Shown here one piece after another: positions 48,783 through 56,247 of a stretch of DNA of 64,000 nt. This DNA is from Burkholderia cepacia GG4. Its GTDB lineage: Bacteria; Pseudomonadota; Gammaproteobacteria; Burkholderiales; Burkholderiaceae. How positions within the stretch are numbered: the stretch's first letter is position 1; the number at the start of each line of letters is the position of its first letter. Location of the stretch: assembly GCF_000292915.1 (NCBI RefSeq), contig NC_018514.1, positions 1,116,001 to 1,180,000 on the forward strand, written 5' to 3'. A program made the translations under genes and the position numbers. Below the pieces are notes generated by a model. It was not told where the DNA came from and did no database searches. It worked only from the letters and a program-made list of their open reading frames with translations.

Positions 48783-50018
48783 ATGGAACCCGCCGCCCTC
48801 GATACCGCGTTCAGCCCGCTGCAGATCGGCCCGCTGACGCTGCGCAACCGCCTGATCAAGTCCGCAACCAACGAAGGGATGACGCCGAACGGCGTGCCGT
48901 CGCGTGCGCTCGTCGGGTTTCATGAGCGCATCGCCGCAGGCGGCGCCGCGCTGACGACCGTCGCGTACTGCGCGGTCAGCGACGATGGCCGCACCTTCGT
49001 CGACCAGGCGCAGCTCGATGCACCGACGGTCCGGCAATTTCGTGCGCTCACCGACGCGGTCCATCGCCACGGCGCGGCGGCGTCCGCGCAGATCACGCAC
49101 GGCGGCTGCTTCACGTTCCTGCCGTCGCTGTCGACGAAACGGCCGTTGAGCGCATCGGGCGGTTTCAACAAGGTCGGCGTGATGAGCGGCCGCTTTCTGA
49201 AGCAGGCGATGACGCGCGACCAGATGACCGTCATCGCCGACGAATTCGCACGTGCGGCACGCCATGCGCACGACGCGGGCTTCGACGCGGTCGAGATCCA
49301 CATGGGGCACGGCTATCTGCTGAGCCAGTTCCTGTCGCCGCTGTACAACCGCCGCCGCGACGCGTACGGCGGCGATGCGGCGCGCCGCGCGGCGTTCCCC
49401 GTCGAGGTGCTGCGCCGCGTGCTCGACGCGGTCGGCCGCGATCTCGCCGTGATCTGCAAGATCGGCGTGACCGAAGGCGTGCGCGGCGGCGGGACCGCCG
49501 ACGACGCGTGCGAGATCGCGCGGCGGCTCGAAGCCGAGGGCGCGCACCTGCTCGTGCTGAGCGGCGGGATGAATGTCGAATCGGTGTGGCAGCTGTTCGG
49601 CAGCCCGCTGCCCGGCGATGCGCGTGCGAACGCCGACAACGCGATCGTGCGCACCGCGATGGCGTTGCAGAAGCTCACCGAGCCGAAGATGGGCGCGTTT
49701 CGCGAGATGTATTTCCTCGAGCATTCGAAGAAAGTGCGTGCGGCCGTCCGGATGCCGCTCGCCTATCTCGGCGGCGTGCGTTCGCGCGAGAACGTCGCCC
49801 TGGCGATGCGCGAAGGGTTCGACGCGGTGGCGCTCGCTCGCGCGCTCGTGTTCGAGCCGGGCTTCGTGAACGGGCTGCGCGACGGCCGGCTCGCGCAGTC
49901 GGGCTGCACGTCGTGCAACCGCTGCGTCGTGTCGATGTACACCCCGGGCGGCACCGCTTGCGTGCTCAAGGAGCCGAACGACCCGGCGCCGAACCGCATG
50001 CCGGCCGTGGGCATGTGA
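48783..50018 (+). CDS. NADH:flavin oxidoreductase (Old Yellow Enzyme type) with 4Fe-4S motif
   Basis: 411 residues. FMN-binding barrel features: FSPLQIGPLTLRNRLIKSAT, ASAQITHGG, VEIHMGHGYLLSQFLSPLYN, RRRDAYGG, and PLAYLGGVRS. Near the C-terminus CTSCNRC plus a cysteine after PGGTAC keeps the C-x2-C-x2-C-x(n)-C cluster motif of 2,4-dienoyl-CoA reductase, yet the FAD/NADPH domains of that enzyme are missing. It therefore needs a separate electron donor or uses NADH directly. It stands as a single gene. Confidence 0.9.
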   Translation: MEPAALDTAFSPLQIGPLTLRNRLIKSATNEGMTPNGVPSRALVGFHERIAAGGAALTTVAYCAVSDDGRTFVDQAQLDAPTVRQFRALTDAVHRHGAAASAQITHGGCFTFLPSLSTKRPLSASGGFNKVGVMSGRFLKQAMTRDQMTVIADEFARAARHAHDAGFDAVEIHMGHGYLLSQFLSPLYNRRRDAYGGDAARRAAFPVEVLRRVLDAVGRDLAVICKIGVTEGVRGGGTADDACEIARRLEAEGAHLLVLSGGMNVESVWQLFGSPLPGDARANADNAIVRTAMALQKLTEPKMGAFREMYFLEHSKKVRAAVRMPLAYLGGVRSRENVALAMREGFDAVALARALVFEPGFVNGLRDGRLAQSGCTSCNRCVVSMYTPGGTACVLKEPNDPAPNRMPAVGM

Positions 50019-50059
50019 CGGGCGGCGCCTGAGCGCGACGCAGTCGCTGCGGCTGTCGC

Positions 50060-51187
50060 TCAGCCGGCGTCGCGGGCGCGGGCGAGCGCCGCGAGATTCC
50101 CTTCACCGAACCCGTGGTGCCCCTGGCGCTGCACGATCTCGAAGAAGATCTCGCCGGGCCGGCGCTTGACGAAAGTCTGGAAGAACAGGCGCGGCACGCC
50201 GTCGCTGCCGATCTCGCCGTCGACCAGCACCGCGCGGCGGCGCAGCGCGTCGAGATCGACGCCGTGCCCCGGCAGCCGCGCGTCGACCTCGTCGTAATAG
50301 CGTGCGGGTGGCTCGATGAATTCAACGCCGTTCGCGCGCAGCGCATCGACGCTCGCCAGGATGTCGTCGGTCGCGAGCGCGACGTGCTGCACGCCTTCGC
50401 CCGGATGGTCCGGCAGATATGCGTGCATCAGCTCGGTGCGTCGCGTGCCTTCCTCGTAGACCGGAATCCGCACCGCGCCGCACGGCGACACCATCACGCG
50501 CGATTCTTCCGACACATGCCAGTGCGCGTCGATCTCGTGGATTTCGCGGAAGTGCAGCAGGTCGTGGTAGAAGTCGAGCCACTCGCGCATGCGCCCCGCG
50601 CCGACCGTCTGCGTGAAGTGATCCACCTGCTGCAGGCCCGTGCCCACGCAATCGAGGTCGGCATGCGCGGTCGCGATGTCGATCGGCCGGAAATCGATGT
50701 CGAAGATCGAGATGTCGCCGACGCCGCCGCGCTGGCCGCCCCGCCCGCGCCAACGGTCGACGAAATACAGGTGCGAATCGCCGATGCCCTGGATCGCGGG
50801 GATCTTCAACTCGCCGACGCCGATCCGCTCACCCTCGAATGCCCACGCGCCGAGCTCGATCGCACGTTCGAACGCGCGCCGCGCGCTGGCCACGCGCAGG
50901 CCGATCGCGCAGACGCCCATCCCGTATTCCTCCGCATAGCGTGCAGCGAACGATTCGGGCTCGGCGTTGATCAGGAACTGCATCTGCCCTTGCCGGTACA
51001 GCGTGACGTTCTTGCTGACGTGGCGGGCGATCGCCTTGAACCCGAGCTGCTCGAAGCGTTGCGCCAGCGCGTCCGGCACCGGTGCCGCGAACTCCACGAA
51101 TTCGAGGCCGGCCATCCCGAGCGGATTGTCGGCCGGATCGGCGACGGGCGGCGTATCGCTGGACAGGGGGTGGGAATTGCCGGGCAT
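50060..51187 (-). CDS. hpd: 4-hydroxyphenylpyruvate dioxygenase
   Basis: 375 residues from the ATG at 51187, with GGAGACTGG upstream. The three iron ligands are visible: His190 (QQVDHFTQ), His268 (GVQHVALATDD) and Glu350 (IFFEIVQRQGHHGFGEGN). Two VOC domains are present. It turns 4-hydroxyphenylpyruvate into homogentisate, the second step of tyrosine breakdown and a source of pyomelanin. Homogentisate dioxygenase is not in this window. It is divergent from an MFS transporter, with paired IclR-type motifs between them. Confidence 0.95.
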   Translation of the reverse strand: MPGNSHPLSSDTPPVADPADNPLGMAGLEFVEFAAPVPDALAQRFEQLGFKAIARHVSKNVTLYRQGQMQFLINAEPESFAARYAEEYGMGVCAIGLRVASARRAFERAIELGAWAFEGERIGVGELKIPAIQGIGDSHLYFVDRWRGRGGQRGGVGDISIFDIDFRPIDIATAHADLDCVGTGLQQVDHFTQTVGAGRMREWLDFYHDLLHFREIHEIDAHWHVSEESRVMVSPCGAVRIPVYEEGTRRTELMHAYLPDHPGEGVQHVALATDDILASVDALRANGVEFIEPPARYYDEVDARLPGHGVDLDALRRRAVLVDGEIGSDGVPRLFFQTFVKRRPGEIFFEIVQRQGHHGFGEGNLAALARARDAG

Positions 51188-51544
51188 TCCAGTCTCCGGG
51201 GGCATGCGGTCGATGGGGATGGCGCCCGGCGCGTGCGGCACGCCCGGCCGATGCGACGGCCGGACATCCACCCGGATCGGGCGAGGTTTTGATGGTCCAG
51301 ATTTTAACCAAATCGTTCACGGCGGCACACCCTGGCCGAACGGGATATTCGTGCATCGCCTAGTGCAAACCCGGGAAGCGTTCGATAATCGCACACATTC
51401 GAACGATAATCGCGCACTTTGACCGATCGGCCAATTGCCGTCGTGCGGCGCGCGCCCTATTCTCCGTTCACCCATCGACTTCAATGCAGCATCGGACGCG
51501 GCGCCGCCACGATTCCACGATGCGCCGTGCCAGGAGACTTCGCC
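51188..51544. other. Divergent promoter region hpd / MFS transporter
   Basis: 357 bases without a gene. It contains the paired repeat at 51383-51416. No terminator is seen. Promoter boxes are not clear enough to call. Confidence 0.6.
51383..51416. promoter_or_regulatory. Paired CGATAATCGCNCA sites, candidate IclR operators
   Basis: CGATAATCGCACA at 51383-51395 and CGATAATCGCGCA at 51404-51416, 21 bases apart start to start, i.e. two helix turns. The same 13-mer is found before the iclR gene at 55368. Confidence 0.75.
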
Positions 51545-52852
51545 ATGACCCCAACCTTCGACACCCTCGACGCCGCCGCCGGCGCCCGTGCGCGCAGCCA
51601 GGCCCGCAAGGCCGCGGTCGGCAGCTTCGTCGGCGCCGTCGTCGACTGGTACGACTTCCTGCTGTACGGGATCGTCGCCGCGCTCGTATTCAATTCCGAG
51701 TTCTTCCCCAAAATCAGCCCGACGATGGGCACGCTCGCGGCCTTCGCGACCTTCGGCGTCGGCTTCCTGTTCCGGCCGCTCGGCGGCATCGTGTTCGGCC
51801 ATTACGGCGACCGGCTCGGCCGCAAGCGGATGCTGGTGCTGACCGTGATGCTGATGGGGCTGTCGACCGTCGCGATCGGCCTGCTGCCGGGCTTCGCGAC
51901 GATCGGCTGGTGGGCGCCCGTGCTGCTGGTGCTGATGCGGGCGATCCAGGGCTTCGCGGTCGGCGGCGAATGGGGCGGCGCGGCGCTGATGGCCGTCGAG
52001 AGCGCACCTAAACAGAAGAAGGCGTTCTACAGCAGCGGCGTGCAGGTCGGCTACGGCGTCGGGCTCGTGCTGGCCACGGGGATCGTGTCGATCCTGAGCC
52101 ATACGCTCGGCGAGGCCGCGTTCAAGTCGTGGGGCTGGCGCCTGCCGTTCGTGTTCAGCATCGTGCTGGTGCTGATCGGGCTGTGGGTCCGCAAGAGCAT
52201 GGACGAGTCGCAGGAATTCGTCGAGAAGGTCGAGCATGGCAACCGCAAGCTGCGCCTGCCGGTGCTGGAAGCACTGACGCGCCATCCGAAGGCGTTCCTG
52301 CTGATCGTTGCGCTGCGGCTCGCCGAGCTGTTCACGATGTATATCGTCACCGCGTTCGCGCTCAGCTATTCGACGTCGAACCTCGGCCTGTCGCGCGACG
52401 TGTTCCTGAACATCGGCCTGCTGGTCGGCGCGGTGAGCTGCGTGACGATCCCGTGCTTCGCGTGGCTGGCGGACCGCTTCGGCCTGCGCCGCATCTACCT
52501 GATCGGCGCGCTGATCGGCCTCGTGTCCGCAGTGCCGTTCTTCATCGCGCTCGAGTCGCGGTCGATCGTGTGGATCGTGGTCTTCTCGATCCTGCTCGCG
52601 AATGCCGCGCACGACATGGTCGTGAGCGTCCAGCAGCCACTCTTCACCGAGCTGTTCGGCGCCGAATACCGCTATAGCGGCGCGGGCGTCGGCTACCAGT
52701 TCGCGAGCGTCGTCGGCGGCGGGTTCACGCCGTTCATCGCGGTGGCGCTGGTCAGCATGGCCGGCGGCTCGTGGCACCTCGTCGCCGGTTATCTCGCGGT
52801 CGGCTGCCTGATCTCGCTGGTCGTCGCCGCGCGGATGCGGGCAGCGCAATGA
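51545..52852 (+). CDS. MFS transporter, metabolite:H+ symporter (ShiA-like) family
   Basis: 435 residues with twelve hydrophobic spans. It starts like other MHS-family members with GSFVGAVVDWYDFLLYGIVA, then RPLGGIVFGHYGDRLGRKRM, the family signature loop, and QGFAVGGEWGGAALMAVE. ShiA, proline/betaine and alpha-ketoglutarate carriers share these motifs. Being divergent from hpd suggests import of an aromatic acid such as 4-hydroxyphenylpyruvate or shikimate; that is inferred from neighbourhood only. Confidence 0.92.
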   Translation: MTPTFDTLDAAAGARARSQARKAAVGSFVGAVVDWYDFLLYGIVAALVFNSEFFPKISPTMGTLAAFATFGVGFLFRPLGGIVFGHYGDRLGRKRMLVLTVMLMGLSTVAIGLLPGFATIGWWAPVLLVLMRAIQGFAVGGEWGGAALMAVESAPKQKKAFYSSGVQVGYGVGLVLATGIVSILSHTLGEAAFKSWGWRLPFVFSIVLVLIGLWVRKSMDESQEFVEKVEHGNRKLRLPVLEALTRHPKAFLLIVALRLAELFTMYIVTAFALSYSTSNLGLSRDVFLNIGLLVGAVSCVTIPCFAWLADRFGLRRIYLIGALIGLVSAVPFFIALESRSIVWIVVFSILLANAAHDMVVSVQQPLFTELFGAEYRYSGAGVGYQFASVVGGGFTPFIAVALVSMAGGSWHLVAGYLAVGCLISLVVAARMRAAQ

Positions 52853-53065
52853 CGCGATGAGCGCGAGGCCGGCGCGCACGCCGCGGCCGGCCATTTTCGC
52901 AACGGCTGCCCTCCTCGGTCAGCCGGACCGGCCCCGCCCCCGCTCAACGTCAAACACCGTCAATCCCGAGCGCAGAAGCCCTTTTTCCCCTCTGAACATT
53001 CCACGCCGCCCGCCGACCAATGGCATCATATGGGCCTACGTCAGTCACCGATACGCCCCCATATC

Positions 53066-54367
53066 ATGTCGAATCTCATCGTCCACGGCGGCACCCCGCT
53101 GCGCGGGGACATCAAGCCGTCCGCGAACAAGAACGCCGTCCTGCCGATCCTGTGCGCCACCCTGTTGACCGATCAGCCGCTGCGCCTCGTCGGCGTGCCG
53201 GACATCACCGACGTGCGCAAGATCCTCGACATCTTCCGCACGCTCGGCAGCGACGTGTCGGTCGACTTCGCAACGGGCATTCTCGAACTCCACCATCGCA
53301 ACACGAAATTCGATCCTGCCGTCCACCGGCTGCCCGAAGCGATGCGCTCGTCGATCATGCTGATTCCGCCGCTGCTCGCACGCTTCGGTGTCGCGCGCCT
53401 CGAGAACGACGTGAAGGGCTGCACGCTGGGCGTGCGCGAAATCGATCCGCACGTCGAAGTGTTCGAGCGCTTCGGCGCGCACATCCAGCGCACGCCGGAT
53501 TCGCTGATCGTCCGTGCCGATGGCCCGCTGACGGCCAACGATCACTGGCTCGACTACGCGTCGGTGACGACCACCGAGAACTTCGCGCTGTGCGCGACGG
53601 TAGCGAGCGGCACGTCCACGCTGATGAACGCGGCATCCGAGCCGCACGTGCAGGAGTTCTGCCAGTTCCTCGCGATGATCGGCGTCGCGATCGAGGGCAT
53701 CGGCACGTCGCGCCTCTGCGTGACCGGCGGCGCGCGCCTCGGCGGCGGCGAATTCCGCTTCGCCGAGGATTTCCATGAAATCGCGACGTTCCTTGCGCTG
53801 GGCGCGATCACGGGCGGCGACATCACGGTGCGCAATTCGTCGCCGGAGCATTTCCCGCTGATCGACCGCACGTTCGCGAAGTTCGGCGTGACCGTCACGC
53901 ACCGCGACGGCTGGTCCCGCGCGGAACGCGATGGCCCGCTGCGCGTGCGCCGGCCGTTCACGCAGAACATCCTGACCAAGGTCGAAGCCGCACCGTGGCC
54001 GTACCTGCCGGTCGACCTGCTGCCGATCTTCATCGCGCTCGGCGTGCGCGCGGAAGGCAGCGCGATGTTCTGGAACAAGGTCTACGACGGCGCGCTCGGC
54101 TGGTCCGGCGAGCTGTCGAAATTCGGCGCGCACGTGCTGCTGTCCGATCCGCACCGGTTGATCACGTTCGGCGGGCTGCAACTGACACCGGCACGCGTCG
54201 AAAGCCCGTACATCATCCGCGTCGCGATCGCGCTGCTGATGGTGGCCGCGAGCATCGAAGGCCGCTCGGAAATCATGAACGCGCTGCCGATCCGCCGCGC
54301 GCATCCGCATTTCGTCGAAAACCTGCGTTCGGTCGGCGCGAACGTCGAGTGGACGACCGGCGAGTAA
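53066..54367 (+). CDS. MurA-like UDP-GlcNAc enolpyruvyl transferase paralogue
   Basis: 433 residues from the ATG at 53066; no strong ribosome site was seen and an ATG at 53030 would extend it. EPSP/MurA fold with SANKNAVLP (Lys-Asn pair), PEAMRSSIMLIPPLLARFG, the Cys loop KGCTLGVREID and WPYLPVDLLPIF, matching active-site Lys, Arg, Cys and Asp of MurA. Other MurA blocks differ: the ENRF motif reads FWNKVYDG, and the DRGY motif region reads IRRAHPHF. It is thus a diverged paralogue; the housekeeping murA is expected elsewhere. Its substrate may not be UDP-GlcNAc. Confidence 0.88.
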   Translation: MSNLIVHGGTPLRGDIKPSANKNAVLPILCATLLTDQPLRLVGVPDITDVRKILDIFRTLGSDVSVDFATGILELHHRNTKFDPAVHRLPEAMRSSIMLIPPLLARFGVARLENDVKGCTLGVREIDPHVEVFERFGAHIQRTPDSLIVRADGPLTANDHWLDYASVTTTENFALCATVASGTSTLMNAASEPHVQEFCQFLAMIGVAIEGIGTSRLCVTGGARLGGGEFRFAEDFHEIATFLALGAITGGDITVRNSSPEHFPLIDRTFAKFGVTVTHRDGWSRAERDGPLRVRRPFTQNILTKVEAAPWPYLPVDLLPIFIALGVRAEGSAMFWNKVYDGALGWSGELSKFGAHVLLSDPHRLITFGGLQLTPARVESPYIIRVAIALLMVAASIEGRSEIMNALPIRRAHPHFVENLRSVGANVEWTTGE

Positions 54368-54375
54368 CGGTCTTC

Positions 54376-54410
54376 CGGATGCGGCGCGCGTAACGTTCGC
54401 GCCGCATCCG
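54376..54410 (+). terminator. Hairpin terminator after the MurA-like gene
   Basis: A perfect 13-bp stem, CGGATGCGGCGCG paired with CGCGCCGCATCCG, with a 9-base loop, 8 bases after the stop. The following CTCTCCCGCTTTT is only partly U-rich. The next 210 bases contain no gene. Confidence 0.7.
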
Positions 54411-54621
54411 ACTCTCCCGCTTTTCACGTTCGATCGGCGGCGGCGACGCGCGCCGGTCCGTCTTCAGCCATCGGCCGCGGTCCGGCTCGTATCGGCCTCT
54501 GCCCTCGCCTTCATTCCCCTTCCACGCCGTCGACATTGTCCACGCCCATGTGGTCGAGGCGCTTACACACCGCCGGCACGCTTGCGCGATTGCTCAGCAG
54601 CGTGTCCCGCCTCATCGGCGC

Positions 54622-55035
54622 TCAGATAAATGGATTTCGCAACACTGGACCGCCCTCCACGCGCAAGCCGTCGTGCATGGCCTCGGTGTACAAGTATTCG
54701 CAACCCTCGATCGAAGCAGTTGCCACGATGCAGGCATCGTAGAAGGACAAGCCGTGCCGCTCCGCCAACCTTCGCGCCAGATCATGTGTGTCGACCGTGA
54801 TCGGCACGACTTCGCACAAACGCCGGATCGGCTCCAAAAACTGCCCCACGTCGCTCCACGGCATCCGCAATTTGCGGCTGCAAACGCTGGCAACTTCGTT
54901 CAGTACCTGGACGCTAATGGTCGGCCGCTGAAGGAACAGCGCCTCCGAACGGTTGGCCTTGGTTTCGTCCTCGGACAGCAGATAAAGCACGACATTGCTG
55001 TCGACGAACGATTTCGCCGACTCAATCACGCTCAT
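54622..55035 (-). CDS. VapC-type PIN-domain toxin
   Basis: 137 residues. PIN nuclease motifs: KSFVDSNVVLYLLSEDE (first Asp), LNEVASVCSRK (Glu) and LSFYDACIVATASIEGC (third and fourth acidic positions), ending EGGPVLRNPF. PIN toxins of this type cut tRNA or rRNA. Its start overlaps the antitoxin gene by 14 bases, the usual layout. Confidence 0.93.
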   Translation of the reverse strand: MSVIESAKSFVDSNVVLYLLSEDETKANRSEALFLQRPTISVQVLNEVASVCSRKLRMPWSDVGQFLEPIRRLCEVVPITVDTHDLARRLAERHGLSFYDACIVATASIEGCEYLYTEAMHDGLRVEGGPVLRNPFI

Positions 55036-55255
55036 TTGCGTCGTCTCGGCTGAACTTGAAATCGGCGGGCAGCTTGCCCCTGAAACGCCTCAGCCGCTGC
55101 AGCAACTCGTCGGGGCGCGGCTTGCGACTTACCGCGAAAACGCGAGGGGCGTCGACCACAATTTCGATATCGTCCCCTTCTCGGAGCTCCAGTGCATCGA
55201 CCACGCTGGCTGGAAGGCGGACCGCCAAGCTATTGCCCCACTTTGCAACCTGCAT
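55022..55255 (-). CDS. AbrB/MazE-type antitoxin of the VapBC pair
   Basis: 77 residues from the ATG at 55255, which has GGAGG 5 bases before it; an upstream ATG at 55267 has no such site. SpoVT-AbrB domain: MQVAKWGNSLAVRLPASVVD, ALELREGDDIEIVVDAPRV. A toxin-binding tail follows (ELLQRLRRFRGKLPADFKF). It should repress its own promoter; an AT-rich GTGATGTATATCC lies at the start. Confidence 0.92.
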   Translation of the reverse strand: MQVAKWGNSLAVRLPASVVDALELREGDDIEIVVDAPRVFAVSRKPRPDELLQRLRRFRGKLPADFKFSRDDANERD

Positions 55256-55367
55256 ATGAACCTCCATGGATATACATCACTTAGTGTTTATCTTCGGTGC
55301 TATCCCGCAAAGCTGGCCCAACGGCTAGCTCACGACCTCGGCACGTCGTGTTGCCTGCCGAATCGCG

Positions 55368-55380
55368 CGATAATCGCCCA
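55368..55380. promoter_or_regulatory. CGATAATCGCCCA motif before iclR, candidate operator
   Basis: Third copy of the 13-mer seen twice in the hpd/MFS region, 42 bases before the iclR ATG. Suggests autoregulation plus control of hpd and the transporter. Confidence 0.7.
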
Positions 55381-55422
55381 TTCCCGCGCGAATACCGCGC
55401 ACCCACTGCTGCGCCACCGACG

Positions 55423-56193
55423 ATGAAAAAGCCCGACCTCGACCGACGCGACTGGATTGCCGGCCTCGAAAAAGGCCTGATGATCCTCGAGGCGTTCGAC
55501 AGCCAGCACGCGCGGATGACGCCCACCCAGGCCGCCGCCCGCACCGGCCTCACGCGCACGGCCGCACGGCGCTACCTGCTGACGCTCGAATCGCTCGGCT
55601 ACGTGTACACCGACGGCAAGCTGTACGGCCTCACGCCGCGCGTGTTGCGGGTCGGCTGGTCGTACTTCGATTCCGCGCGCCTGCCGCGCACGGTCCAGCC
55701 CTATCTGCAGCAACTGAGCGCGTCGCTGAACGAATCGGCCTACGTCAGCGTGCTCGACGGCTGGGAACTCGTGTTCATCGCACGCAACGGCGTGTCGCGC
55801 GTGATGACGACGGGCTTCGTGCTGGGCGCACGCGTGCCGGCGCCGCTGACGTCGCCCGGTGTCGTGCTGCTCGCGCATCACCCGGACCGCGAGGCCGTCC
55901 GCGCGTGGCTCGACGATACCGAGCTCGCGCCATTCACGCCGCACACGATCACCAACAAGCCGCGCCTGCTCGAACAGGTCGACCACGCGCGCGACGCCGG
56001 TTTCGCGGTGATCGAACAGCAACTGCAGGTCGGCGTGCGCGGCATCGCGGTGCCGCTGAAGAACCGTCATGGCGAAGTCGTCGCCGCGTTGAGCACGAAC
56101 ATGCCGATCGGCACGGAGACGACGGACGCGGCCGTGCGCCGCGTGCTGCCGCATCTGCAGGAAACCGCGCTCGCGATGCTCAACGTGCTGTAG
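55423..56193 (+). CDS. IclR-family transcriptional regulator
   Basis: 256 residues from ATG 55423 (MKKPDLDRRDWIAGLEKGLM). The winged helix covers about 10-75 (ILEAFDSQHARMTPTQAAAR, TGLTRTAARRYLLTLESLGY). The effector domain has PYLQQLSASLNESAYVSVLD, GARVPAPLTSPGVVLLAH and GVRGIAVPLKNRHGEVVAAL. It resembles the PcaR/PobR branch that controls aromatic acid breakdown. The shared 13-mer motif points to hpd and the MFS carrier as targets. Confidence 0.93.
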   Translation: MKKPDLDRRDWIAGLEKGLMILEAFDSQHARMTPTQAAARTGLTRTAARRYLLTLESLGYVYTDGKLYGLTPRVLRVGWSYFDSARLPRTVQPYLQQLSASLNESAYVSVLDGWELVFIARNGVSRVMTTGFVLGARVPAPLTSPGVVLLAHHPDREAVRAWLDDTELAPFTPHTITNKPRLLEQVDHARDAGFAVIEQQLQVGVRGIAVPLKNRHGEVVAALSTNMPIGTETTDAAVRRVLPHLQETALAMLNVL

Positions 56194-56247
56194 CGCTGCG
56201 CACACACGCGTCATGCCCTCGCCGGCAGCCCGTCCGGCACGTCGCCA

